The translations under genes were made by a program, and so were the position numbers. Source: Spirochaeta sp. (GTDB lineage Bacteria > Spirochaetota > Spirochaetia > DSM-2461). From it: DNA of 17,189 nt. The stretch lies in the NCBI GenBank assembly GCA_030635565.1, contig DAOVYP010000011.1, positions 1 through 17,189 of the forward strand, given 5' to 3'. Position 1 is the first letter of the stretch; every line of letters begins with the position of its first letter. The notes beneath the pieces are model-generated. The model had not been told where the DNA came from and searched no databases. It saw nothing but the letters and a program-made list of their open reading frames with translations. Shown here in pieces: positions 1-7,340 of this stretch.

Positions 1-1
1 C

Positions 2-1390
2 GGTGTTTGCCTCTTCGAGCTGCTCACCGGACGGAAATTTGTCACCGGAGTCAGCCCAGCGGCGATACGGGAGGCGTTACCGGGTGCAGTGCGGAATATG
101 CCCTATCGCCTTCCCCCGAAACTGCCGGGAAATCTGCGTCGAATATTGCGTAGAACCATTCGTATGCGCAGGGACTCAAGGTTGAGGGACGGACAGGCCG
201 CGGTACGTCTGCTGGGTGCGGCCAGGCAGTCCGGGAAACCTCCTGCAAACCTGCAGGCCCGGCTGGATGCCCTTCTGGCTTCGATGGAACCGGCATCTGA
301 ACCCACACCGAAGGCTGAGACCAGCCCGATCGAGAATGCTGATCTTGAAACGAGAACCGGAGGTATAACCGATCTCCGTTCTCTATTCCTTTCTTCCGGC
401 ATCAGGACCAATCGTAATAGTCAACGAAATCAGGGGAGAATCATGACGTTTTTTAAATCACGTCCCCTGCCACTGTCTTTGCTCCTCGTCCTTATTTTTT
501 CCCTGGTGGTGCTTCTGATTATTCCCGGGGCCCGGGATGCTCTTTTCCGGCGAAAAAGCCATGGAACGTTGAGTCTGCAGTTGATATTCCCCGAAGAGGC
601 GCCGGATTTTTGGCTGACCGGTGTAGAAGCACGAATTTACAGGGAAGGTGACGAATCCCTGTATGAGGTGGCTAATCCGGTACTGCATCTCTCCCGTGGG
701 GATACTTCTATGGTCAGTCGGAGAATATCACTGCCTGTCGGAGCTTACCGCCTCAGGTGGAGCCTGGGCGACAAGGTTTCCTGGTATACATTCCGACTCC
801 CGTCTCTCAAAGAATACCGAACTGCCGGTGTCGACCCGTTACTGCTTAAGGAAACACTTGGTGATCCGCCATCCTTTCCTCTTGAACTGACCTGGTCCGC
901 TGCCGATGCTCTGAACGGTGACGATATCAGTGGGAAAACCCTGATGGATTGGGAGCGTGATGATCTGCCTGGCGGCAATCTTGTATCCGGTGGGCGCTAC
1001 AGGGTTCGATTTTCTGCCCAAGGGTACCTGCCGACATCTTTTGCCGTTGCGGTAAGCCCATGGAGGCGGAGTCTCAGCCTTGAAGCCTCAATGTGGCCGT
1101 TGCCGGCCAGGGTAACTATACATAATGGTTCAGAAAGATCTGTCATGCCCCGTTTGGATGGTTCCGGAAAAATTCTGGATATGGACGGGGCTCCCGGAAT
1201 ACGCCGAATCGGTCGGTTGAAACCCGGAGAAACAGCGGAACTTATTCTACTTCCGGGAATCTATACACTGACACCGGGGTTTGGAAAAAATGTTCAACTG
1301 GATCTGGTTCTCGAATCCGGAGATAACGCAAATATTGCTGTTGAATCCGGCGAAGAAAGCAAGCTGTTGATGAGAGTTGTTACGGAATAG
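2..1390 (+). CDS. Ser/Thr protein kinase, C-terminal part, membrane-anchored (5' end outside window)
   Basis: The reading frame is open from the first bases of the window, so the gene is cut at its 5' end; 462 residues are visible. The first residues, GVCLFELLTGR, match subdomain IX of Hanks-type kinases (usually D-x-x-S-L-G-V-x-L-x-E-L-L-T-G). Visible residues about 38-72 (PPKLPGNLRRILRRTIRM onward) match the end of the C-lobe, where a PxxLxxIxxKxLxxDPxxR pattern is normal. The ATP-binding Lys and the HRD and DFG motifs would lie upstream and cannot be checked. A linker follows, then one membrane helix at visible residues about 155-175, then about 285 probably extracytoplasmic residues rich in beta strand. 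PEGA-like repeats are possible there but not certain. An in-frame ATG at 443 has a strong ribosome binding site (AGGGGAG, 432-438), so a shorter product is possible. The kinase-fold call is confident; the ligand is unknown. Confidence 0.8.
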   Translation, partial: GVCLFELLTGRKFVTGVSPAAIREALPGAVRNMPYRLPPKLPGNLRRILRRTIRMRRDSRLRDGQAAVRLLGAARQSGKPPANLQARLDALLASMEPASEPTPKAETSPIENADLETRTGGITDLRSLFLSSGIRTNRNSQRNQGRIMTFFKSRPLPLSLLLVLIFSLVVLLIIPGARDALFRRKSHGTLSLQLIFPEEAPDFWLTGVEARIYREGDESLYEVANPVLHLSRGDTSMVSRRISLPVGAYRLRWSLGDKVSWYTFRLPSLKEYRTAGVDPLLLKETLGDPPSFPLELTWSAADALNGDDISGKTLMDWERDDLPGGNLVSGGRYRVRFSAQGYLPTSFAVAVSPWRRSLSLEASMWPLPARVTIHNGSERSVMPRLDGSGKILDMDGAPGIRRIGRLKPGETAELILLPGIYTLTPGFGKNVQLDLVLESGDNANIAVESGEESKLLMRVVTE

Positions 1391-1434
1391 GTATTTATTT
1401 CACAAAAAAAGTATACTGAATTTCAGGTGACTTG

Positions 1435-2742
1435 ATGATTATTAATCTAATTACAGTGTCATTGATCTTAATTCTGGCCGGCATCGTTATCTACCAGTAC
1501 TTCGTCAGGAAGAAGGCTGATGACAGCCTGTCACCGGATTATATATCCTATCTCGATGTATTCGATGCCATTCCCGATATCATGGGTATTCAGGATACCG
1601 ATCGGAGAATCCTGAGGTATAATGCCGCTGGTTATCGATATCTGAATCTGACTCCTTCAGATGCCATCGGGCGGCACTGTTATGAATTGATCGGACGAAA
1701 TTTTCCATGTGAAATCTGTGCAACCCATGATGCAGTCTCTTCGGGTGCTGTCGCAAGCGTTGTTAAATATATTCCTGAAACAGATACATGGTTCAATGTC
1801 CGGGCTTACCCGATCAAAGATGATGACGGTCGTGTAGTGAAGGTTGTTGAACATCTCAGGGATATTTCGGAAGAAAAGCGGCTTCAGTCAGAGCTTAAGA
1901 AGTTGAATAGAAACCTGGAACAACAGGTTGAAGACCGCACGAAGGATCTGAGCGATACTATCAATGAGCTCACAACAACTCGCGATCAACTCATTGAATC
2001 CGAAAAACTTTCAGCACTTGGACGTATGGTCGCAGGATTATCCCATGAGGTGAATACCCCTCTGGGCGTGGCCGTCACTTCCGCCAGTTTTATCAGGAAT
2101 CTCATAGATGATCTCCGAATGGCGGATTCAGTGAATCTCGCGGATGAGAATATCTCCGGATTTCTGGATCAGCTTGATGGCGCTTGCAATCTTATAAATG
2201 ACAATCTGAAGCGTGCCGGAAAACTCATGGGGGGTTTTAAAAGAATCGCTGCGGATCAGACTTCGGAACAATTGAGAACTATTCATCCCGCCGAGTATCT
2301 TCTCGATCTGGAAAACAGTCTGCACCATGTCCTGAAAAATACATCCCACGGCACGAGTCATCAGTACGAAAGCATCAGAATGATTACAACTTACCCCGGA
2401 GCTGTTTCACAGGTGTTTTCCAATCTTTACATGAACTCGTTGAAGCATGCTTTCCCTGACAATCAAACGGGGAATATTACTCTGACTTATCGTGATTCCG
2501 CAGGTGGTGTGGAAATTATCTTTGCCGACGACGGATGCGGTATGGATAAAGAAACATTGAAGCATCTTTACGATCCTTTCTTCTCCGCAAGAATGAGTTC
2601 CGATGGGATCGGCCTTGGTATGAACATTGTCTATAATCTGGTGCTCGGAAAGCTCAAAGGAAGTATTGCCTGTCAAAGCTCTCCCGGAGCAGGGACACAA
2701 TACACCATTACACTGCCGGATTTAAGCGGGGATATCGAGTAA
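1435..2742 (+). CDS. PAS-domain sensor histidine kinase
   Basis: A 435-aa protein with one N-terminal membrane helix (residues about 3-24), a PAS domain (about 40-145), a coiled-coil linker (about 145-195), an HisKA dimerisation helix and a HATPase_c domain. Visible landmarks are the H-box SALGRMVAGLSHEVNTPLG with phosphoacceptor His204, the N-box with Asn334 in NLYMNSLKHAF, the G1 box DDGCGMD, the F-box YDPFFSARM and the G2 box GIGLGMNIV. The kinase therefore looks catalytically complete. The PAS domain carries Cys82, Cys92 and Cys95 (CYELIGRNFPCEIC), a pattern seen in some PAS domains, possibly redox or metal sensing (inference). I chose ATG 1435 over the adjacent TTG 1432 because AGGTGA at 1425-1430 gives a better distance to the ATG. 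There is no adjacent response regulator, so it is an orphan kinase. It follows the Ser/Thr kinase by 44 bp and may share its transcript. Confidence 0.93.
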   Translation: MIINLITVSLILILAGIVIYQYFVRKKADDSLSPDYISYLDVFDAIPDIMGIQDTDRRILRYNAAGYRYLNLTPSDAIGRHCYELIGRNFPCEICATHDAVSSGAVASVVKYIPETDTWFNVRAYPIKDDDGRVVKVVEHLRDISEEKRLQSELKKLNRNLEQQVEDRTKDLSDTINELTTTRDQLIESEKLSALGRMVAGLSHEVNTPLGVAVTSASFIRNLIDDLRMADSVNLADENISGFLDQLDGACNLINDNLKRAGKLMGGFKRIAADQTSEQLRTIHPAEYLLDLENSLHHVLKNTSHGTSHQYESIRMITTYPGAVSQVFSNLYMNSLKHAFPDNQTGNITLTYRDSAGGVEIIFADDGCGMDKETLKHLYDPFFSARMSSDGIGLGMNIVYNLVLGKLKGSIACQSSPGAGTQYTITLPDLSGDIE

Positions 2743-3195
2743 TTATTCTCTTATCTTGCTGTCGAGGATTATGGTTACAGGGCCTTCGTTCACCAGTGAA
2801 ACCTTCATGGATGCGCCGAACTCACCGGTTATGACAGTTCCGCTGAAGTCCGTTTTGAGTTTCGAGACGAAAGCTTCATATAGAGGCACTGCCAATTCAG
2901 GTGGCGCGGCAGGATCCAGGGAAGGTCGGTTGCCTTTACGGGTACTGGACATCAGGGTGAACTGGCTCACCACGAGCATTTCACCTTCGATATCGGAGGT
3001 TGACAGGTTCATTCGTCCCTCATTGTTTTCAAATATACGAATGGATGCGATTTTTCGTACCAGCCAGGATGAATCTTCCGGGCCGTCTTCCCTGCCTACA
3101 CCCAGCAATATCATCAAACCTCGGCCTATGGTACGGGTTTCCCTGCCATTGATCATTACCGATGCTTTGCTGACCCTCTGAATGACGGCCTTCAT
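2743..3195 (-). CDS. dtd: D-aminoacyl-tRNA deacylase (Dtd)
   Basis: This 150-aa protein hydrolyses D-amino acids (classically D-Tyr) from mischarged tRNA in the cytosol, as a homodimer. It starts MKAVIQRVSKASV, the usual Dtd N-terminus, and has the two signature motifs SQFT (77-80) and GPVT (138-141) that form the active site across the dimer. The length is typical of the family. ATG 3195 is preceded on the minus strand by AGGAGGTG, an excellent ribosome binding site; the frame stays open further upstream but that part has no family similarity. The stop codon directly abuts the stop codon of the convergent histidine kinase, with no spacer. It is divergent from rlmB, with 57 bp between the start codons. 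Confidence 0.95.
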   Translation of the reverse strand: MKAVIQRVSKASVMINGRETRTIGRGLMILLGVGREDGPEDSSWLVRKIASIRIFENNEGRMNLSTSDIEGEMLVVSQFTLMSSTRKGNRPSLDPAAPPELAVPLYEAFVSKLKTDFSGTVITGEFGASMKVSLVNEGPVTIILDSKIRE

Positions 3196-3252
3196 GGGCA
3201 CCTCCTGTTCTGCGTATATGAGTCCCTGTATCATGGGTGTTATCATGCAATT

Positions 3253-3990
3253 ATGAAAGTGTACCTGACAGGTGCAAACGGCGCCGCTGAAGCTATCAAG
3301 AGGGGACGCGGCACTCTCCTGATTTCCAGAAAAACCGGTAAGGCGGCGGCATTGGGTGAATTGGCGGAGAAGCATGGAGTACCCTTGCGTCGTGTTGGAG
3401 AGGACGATATCACAAGACTGATTCACAGCGGTGATCATCGGGGTTATGCATTGGAAACCGACGGAGATAAATCCGAGGTTCGGATCAGATCGCTGGAAGA
3501 CCTTGGACCCGAACCGGGAATTAACGTCCTGGTGGTGGTGCTGGATGGTATAACTGACCCACGGAACCTGGGTGCGGTACTGAGAGCCGCCGATCAGTTC
3601 GGTGCGGTTGCCGTTGTGGTACCGAAGAGGCGGTCCGCTGGAAGTGATGCTGATACTTTGAGCCGTTCTTCAGCCGGTGCGGTTGAATGGGTGCCCCTGT
3701 TGGAAGTCTCCAATCTGTCCCGCGCCCTCGCTGAACTGAAAGACATGGGATTCTGGATCTGGGGAGCCGATATGGCGGGTGAAAATGCACCCAATGTCAA
3801 TCTCACCGGCAGAACTGCACTTGTTATGGGACGTGAAGGGGACGGACTGCACAGGCTGATCAAAGAAAATTGTGATGGACTTATCAGAATTCCCACCGAC
3901 GGAAGGCTGGACTCCCTGAATGTCGCCACCGCTGCAGGAATCCTGATGTATGAGGCCAGGAGGCAACAGAAGTTCATTTACGGAAGCTGA
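3253..3990 (+). CDS. rlmB: TrmH/SpoU-family 2'-O-ribose RNA methyltransferase, RlmB type
   Basis: A 245-aa SPOUT methyltransferase. The N-terminal 80 residues fit the SpoU substrate-binding domain (GANGAAEAIKRG at the start, HRGYALE at 62-68). The catalytic domain shows the three family motifs: motif 1 DPRNLGAVLRAADQFGA (102-118), motif 2 LVMGREGDGL (190-199) and motif 3 IPTDGRLDSLNVATAAGI (213-230), which form the knotted SAM site. By family, RlmB methylates the ribose of one guanosine in 23S rRNA; a tRNA target (TrmH-like) cannot be excluded from sequence. ATG 3253 is the first in-frame ATG and matches the family N-terminus, but there is no clear Shine-Dalgarno sequence before it, so translation may be weak or leaderless. 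Confidence 0.88.
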   Translation: MKVYLTGANGAAEAIKRGRGTLLISRKTGKAAALGELAEKHGVPLRRVGEDDITRLIHSGDHRGYALETDGDKSEVRIRSLEDLGPEPGINVLVVVLDGITDPRNLGAVLRAADQFGAVAVVVPKRRSAGSDADTLSRSSAGAVEWVPLLEVSNLSRALAELKDMGFWIWGADMAGENAPNVNLTGRTALVMGREGDGLHRLIKENCDGLIRIPTDGRLDSLNVATAAGILMYEARRQQKFIYGS

Positions 3991-4142
3991 AGGTGAAACC
4001 TCCTCTTCGATGTCACCCGTGGGCGGCATCCCGGGAGCAATTTTCATTAATTGGGACAGCGGCCCTTGAATGAACGATGATTAATATGATAAATCCCCTC
4101 ACAACAAGAAATTGAGAAATTATAAGGACAAAAAAGCTTAAC

Positions 4143-5330
4143 ATGGCCGAAGAAATATCCTACATCATAACTACCCCTTACACACTTGCTAAATCCCGCA
4201 CTGGAGGCATCCTTTCAAGGCTGCTTTCCAGGGTGGATCTTGAATTTATTGCCGCCCAGATCATTACACCCGACAGGAAAACTGTGGAAGCTTATGCCGA
4301 GTTGTTCATCAAGCATTCAAAAAAGGAGAAACCCGGCAGTGCAGAACTGCTCAGGGATTATGTCATTGAGCATATGATTACCGGCAAAGAAAGAGCTCAT
4401 CGCGTAGCTATTCTGCTGTTTCGTGGTGAAAACGCCGTTTCCCAGCTCATGGACCATGTTGGTGCCCTATATCCGGAAAATCGGAGCATCGAATCCCTGA
4501 CAGGTGAAACCATCCGGGATACCTATGCCGACCTCGTAATGGCATCTGATGGTAAAGTCACATATTTCGAACCGGCGGTTCTGACTCCCCATTCACTGGC
4601 CGAAGCTGTTGATAGCCTGACTATCTTCTCCCGGTTTATGAAGTCCGTGGACAATATTGTCCATAACTTGTCCTATTCCGAACCCGGGACGATTCAGAGG
4701 ACCCTTGTCATTCTCAAACCGGATAACTGGAGAGCCCGTTCAACACGCCCGGGCTCAATTATCGACATGCTCAGCCGGACCGGACTCCGTATCGTCGGGA
4801 TGAAGATATTCCAGATGTCCACAGCCGACGCCCTTGAGTTTTACGGGGCTGTCAAATCGGCTCTGGAGAAGAAACTGGCACCTTCAATATCCGAACGGGC
4901 CGCCAATGTTCTGGAAGCGGAATTCAATGTTACTCTTGACGAGAACACACGAGATGGACTGATAAAGTCATTTGGCGTGGGATTCGCCAATTATCAATTC
5001 GGCAGTATCGTGGAGTTCATGTCGGGCCGAAGACCTGAAAATGTGCCCATAGAAGAGCTGGATCGTCCCGGAACCGTCAAATCCATGATTCTCGTCTATG
5101 AAGGAGAGAACGCCATCGATAAGATTAGGGATGTTTTAGGCCCCACCGACCCTACTCTGGCTCCAGGGGGCACGATTCGCAGGGATTTCGGCAGTGATAT
5201 CATGGTGAATGCCGTTCATGCCTCGGATTCACCCGAGAGCGCCATTAGGGAATGCGGAATCGTTCGTATCAACCATAACGATTTCAGCCATCTGGCTGAA
5301 CGCTACCTCGAAGACGGGCTCAGGAGTTAA
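4143..5330 (+). CDS. Tandem nucleoside-diphosphate-kinase-fold protein (degenerate N-domain, intact C-domain)
   Basis: At 395 aa this is far longer than a normal NDK (about 140-150). The C-terminal half (about 184-375) is recognisably NDK: Lys192 (TLVILKPD), Tyr234, Arg329, Thr335 (GPTDP), Arg346 (GGTIRRDFG), Asn356 and His359 (VNAVHASDS), with Ser361 and Glu370. All residues known for phosphotransfer are in place, but about 50 extra residues (about 240-290) are inserted in the middle. The N-terminal half (6-150) repeats the same outline in worn form: TPYTLAKSRTGGILSRL for KPD..GEIISR, LLFRGENAV, and TGETIRDTY. It lacks the Lys and the catalytic His. Domain 2 probably interconverts NTPs and NDPs; domain 1 may be structural or regulatory (inference). 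AAGGA at 4124-4128 is the only ribosome binding site candidate and is rather far away. The stop overlaps that of convergent dusB. Confidence 0.85.
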   Translation: MAEEISYIITTPYTLAKSRTGGILSRLLSRVDLEFIAAQIITPDRKTVEAYAELFIKHSKKEKPGSAELLRDYVIEHMITGKERAHRVAILLFRGENAVSQLMDHVGALYPENRSIESLTGETIRDTYADLVMASDGKVTYFEPAVLTPHSLAEAVDSLTIFSRFMKSVDNIVHNLSYSEPGTIQRTLVILKPDNWRARSTRPGSIIDMLSRTGLRIVGMKIFQMSTADALEFYGAVKSALEKKLAPSISERAANVLEAEFNVTLDENTRDGLIKSFGVGFANYQFGSIVEFMSGRRPENVPIEELDRPGTVKSMILVYEGENAIDKIRDVLGPTDPTLAPGGTIRRDFGSDIMVNAVHASDSPESAIRECGIVRINHNDFSHLAERYLEDGLRS

Positions 5331-6298
5331 CTCTCTTCATTCAGCAGTGTCATAAGAGTGGGAATATCCGATGCCATCATGAGTTCCCGTCTCAGTTCCG
5401 CAGCAGACGGCCAACCTTTGATATAGCCGACCAGATGTTTTTTTATTTCCCTGGCCGTAATTTCATCCCCGAATTCTTCGGCGGCCGCATTCAGGTGGAA
5501 TCTCGCAACCCTCAGATGTTCTTCGGGTGTCGGAGGAGTTTCCAGAATACCGGTTGTCAGCAGTTTACGGGTTTGACTGTAAATCCCGGGATTACCAATG
5601 GCGCCCCGGGCAATCATGACGGCCCGGCAGCCCGTTTCTTCGAACATCCGGAGTACCGATAGAGGAGAATCAAGATCGCCGGAACCGATAATCGGAACCG
5701 GAAGTTCCAGGGACATTTTCTTCAAAGCGGTCCAATCGGCCCTGCCGCCATATCCCTGACGCCGGGTTCGGGGATGAAAGCCAATAGCTGCCGCTCCGGC
5801 CTCCACCACCGCATGCCCGGCTTCACTCCAATTGATTTTCCCCTCATCCCAACCGCTTCTGATCTTTACGGTAACAGGCAGCCCCGCCTTTCCCATTTCT
5901 TCGACGGCAAGAGCCAGTCTTTCCACCTCACGTCCAAGGGCGGCACCAGCGCCTTTTCCCGTAACTTTGGAGACAGGGCATCCGGCATTGAGATCCAGCA
6001 GATCAGCACCGGATTGAGTGGCCAATACGGCAGCGCGGCCCAGGGTTTCCGGTGAAGATCCGAATAACTGGACGGCAAGGAATGCCTCCCCATCGGCGCG
6101 ATTCATCATCGACAGGGTCCGTCCGCTGTTTCTGATGAGCGCTTCGGCGGAAATCATTTCGGTGTATGCCAGGACGGCGCCTTCAAAAAGGGCCAACCCT
6201 CGGGTTACACGGTCGGTGTAACCCGACATGGGTGCGGCGAATACATTTCCTTCAAGATGAAGGTTGCCAATGTCGACCGATCGAAAATATCCGGTCAT
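5327..6298 (-). CDS. dusB: tRNA-dihydrouridine synthase, DusB type
   Basis: This 323-aa FMN-dependent TIM-barrel enzyme reduces uridines in the tRNA D-loop. Visible family features are the start of the barrel AAPMSGYTDR (21-30), TEMISAEAL (46-54), the active-site loop LNAGCP with catalytic Cys107, KIRSGWD (145-151), the FMN-contacting FHPRTRRQGY (174-183), IIGSGDL (203-209) and MIARGAIGNPGI (228-239). These match DusB better than DusA or DusC. The C-terminal helical domain (about 255-323) includes REIKKHLVGYIKG, which is normal. It lies 11 bp downstream of tatD on the same strand, so the two are probably co-transcribed from the tatD promoter. Its stop codon and that of the NDK-like gene overlap in the palindrome TTAA (5327-5330). 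The ribosome binding site is weak. Confidence 0.95.
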   Translation of the reverse strand: MTGYFRSVDIGNLHLEGNVFAAPMSGYTDRVTRGLALFEGAVLAYTEMISAEALIRNSGRTLSMMNRADGEAFLAVQLFGSSPETLGRAAVLATQSGADLLDLNAGCPVSKVTGKGAGAALGREVERLALAVEEMGKAGLPVTVKIRSGWDEGKINWSEAGHAVVEAGAAAIGFHPRTRRQGYGGRADWTALKKMSLELPVPIIGSGDLDSPLSVLRMFEETGCRAVMIARGAIGNPGIYSQTRKLLTTGILETPPTPEEHLRVARFHLNAAAEEFGDEITAREIKKHLVGYIKGWPSAAELRRELMMASDIPTLMTLLNEES

Positions 6299-6309
6299 TT
6301 CATCGGAAA

Positions 6310-7095
6310 TTAAACTTCCGGGTCGATTCCAAAGAGTGTGCAGGCGTTATTCCAAAGGGCTTCTGCAACATCTTCTTCGTTTTCTTCACGTAATTCGGCA
6401 ATGAAAGCCGCAGTTGAAGGCATGTAGACCGGTTTATTGCGTTTTCCGCGGAAATCAGCCGGTACCATGAAAGGGCTTTCACTCTCGATAACGATACGTT
6501 CCATGGGAATATTCCGGACGGCTTCGTGAAGGTTCCGGGCATTTTTGTAGGTGAGGTTTCCTGCAAAAGAGAGATACAGGTTATGGTGATTTTCGAGCAT
6601 GTCAGCCGCATATTCCCAGTCCTCGGAGTAACAGTGAAGAACTCCACCCCGGGGAGGCAGTTTTGACTTGAGGATTTCCTTGACGTCATGTCCCGCCTTG
6701 CGGTTATGAACAATGACGGGAAGATTGTAACTTTCCGCAAGTTCGAGTTGGGCGATGAAGAGTTCTACCTGAGAACTCTTGTCTCCGAATTTCCTGAAGT
6801 AGTCCAAACCTGTTTCGCCGATGGCAACTACACGGTTTTTCTGCACTCCATCATTGATTTTCTGCTGCCAATCGGATCCCGGATGCTGAACTTCCGATGG
6901 AGATACGCCGATACTGAATATGACATTGGAAGCGGTCGAGAGGTTTTGATATACCTCGAAGAAGTCCCGCAGGTTATTGGTAATGCTCATGATATTCAGA
7001 ACTTTGGCCTGTTTGGCTTCCTGAGTGATGATTAACTGTTCGATCGGGTCTTCATGTATAAGACCGATATGTGCGTGAGTGTCGAAGTACCGCAT
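6310..7095 (-). CDS. tatD: TatD-family metal-dependent hydrolase
   Basis: A 261-aa amidohydrolase-fold protein of the TatD family (members act as metal-dependent DNases or on related substrates; the cellular role is not settled). Metal ligands are visible: His7 and His9 (YFDTHAHIG), Glu94 (IGETGLDYF), His130 (LPVIVHNRKA) and His154 (VLHCYS). The last conserved motif, usually ETDSP, reads ESESP (204-208), so the usual Asp ligand is Glu206. I start at ATG 7095 because MRYFDTHAHI is the family N-terminus and AGGA lies just upstream; the frame is open to 7263 but that segment covers the promoter and the folded element and has no family similarity. It heads a two-gene unit with dusB. Confidence 0.92.
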   Translation of the reverse strand: MRYFDTHAHIGLIHEDPIEQLIITQEAKQAKVLNIMSITNNLRDFFEVYQNLSTASNVIFSIGVSPSEVQHPGSDWQQKINDGVQKNRVVAIGETGLDYFRKFGDKSSQVELFIAQLELAESYNLPVIVHNRKAGHDVKEILKSKLPPRGGVLHCYSEDWEYAADMLENHHNLYLSFAGNLTYKNARNLHEAVRNIPMERIVIESESPFMVPADFRGKRNKPVYMPSTAAFIAELREENEEDVAEALWNNACTLFGIDPEV

Positions 7096-7121
7096 GAGTA
7101 ACTCGCTTTCCTGGGAAGTTA

Positions 7122-7211
7122 AAGTCGGCCTGGTGCTTGGCATACAGCGGTTCGGCACTACCGAATTGCAAGCACGAGCAGCAAGAAAACTTGCGACCAG
7201 GCTGGCGACTT
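7122..7211. ncRNA. Highly structured 90-nt element (three-way junction), unknown family
   Basis: Base pairing read directly on the plus strand: P1a 7122-7127 with 7206-7211 (6 bp); P1b 7128-7134 with 7196-7202 (7 bp), separated from P1a by a TGG bulge; P2 7135-7139 with 7169-7173 (5 bp); its distal hairpin 7148-7155 with 7161-7168 (8 bp, two G-U pairs, loop CACTA); P3 7181-7185 with 7190-7194 (5 bp, loop AAAA). That makes about 31 pairs in 90 nt. Outside it lies a 7-bp inverted repeat, AGTTAAA (7117-7123) and TTTAACT (7220-7226). The strand is ambiguous. The two G-U pairs become A-C on the minus strand, favouring a plus-strand RNA. However, a good minus-strand promoter begins transcription right at its edge, favouring a tatD leader. 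A palindromic mobile element is a third reading. I recognise no known riboswitch, tmRNA, SRP or RNase P motif. Confidence 0.55.
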
Positions 7212-7217
7212 GCCCTA

Positions 7218-7247
7218 TTTTTAACTGTGCAGCCATGGCCTTGTCAA
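7218..7247 (-). promoter_or_regulatory. Probable sigma-70-type promoter for tatD-dusB
   Basis: On the minus strand, a perfect TTGACA -35 box (7242-7247) is followed after 18 bp by TAAAAA (7218-7223), or after 17 bp by TTAAAA. The start of transcription would fall near 7210-7211, at the outer edge of the folded element. This gives tatD a leader of about 115 nt. Confidence 0.6.
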
Positions 7248-7270
7248 TACAAATCGCTTTCACTGCGACC

Positions 7271-7300
7271 TTGCCTTCCCTAAGGCCGGTAGGATATGAT
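7271..7300 (+). promoter_or_regulatory. Probable sigma-70-type promoter for the M23/bactofilin unit
   Basis: TTGCCT (7271-7276), an 18-bp spacer, then TATGAT (7295-7300, five of six consensus bases). Transcription would start near 7307, downstream of the ATG at 7296. This agrees with translation starting at GTG 7341 rather than at 7296. Confidence 0.5.
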
Positions 7301-7340
7301 GATTCTTGATCTAAGCGGTAACCCTCGCCGAGGAGACAGC

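Noticed and set aside
1412..1417. TATACT as a -10 box for the histidine kinase
   Set aside because: No -35 box lies at a fitting distance, and the start of transcription would fall on the ribosome binding site.
3229..3247. Direct repeat TATCATG at 3229-3235 and 3241-3247 between dtd and rlmB
   Set aside because: Two 7-mers in an AT-rich gap are not enough to call an operator.
3196..3438. Longer dtd frame extending into rlmB
   Set aside because: Dtd begins MKAVIQRV at 3195 behind AGGAGGTG; the extension has no similarity and overlaps a real gene on the other strand.
4066..4094. Promoter for the NDK-like gene (TTGAAT, 17 bp, ATAAAT)
   Set aside because: The -10 matches only three of six bases; a better TATGAT (4085-4090) is at the wrong distance. 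Left unassigned; no other structure is clear in 3991-4142.
7117..7226. Integron attC site
   Set aside because: attC sites have RYYYAAC on the left and GTTRRRY on the right; here the order is reversed (GTTAAA left, TTTAAC right), and there is no integrase or cassette gene.
7117..7226. tmRNA, SRP RNA, RNase P RNA or a known riboswitch
   Set aside because: None of the characteristic strings (tag peptide frame, GGAAGCAGC loop, P4 core of RNase P, conserved aptamer cores) is present.
7096..7263. N-terminal extension of TatD, open frame up to 7263 on the minus strand
   Set aside because: It has no family similarity, covers the predicted promoter and the folded element, and the family N-terminus with a ribosome binding site begins at 7095.
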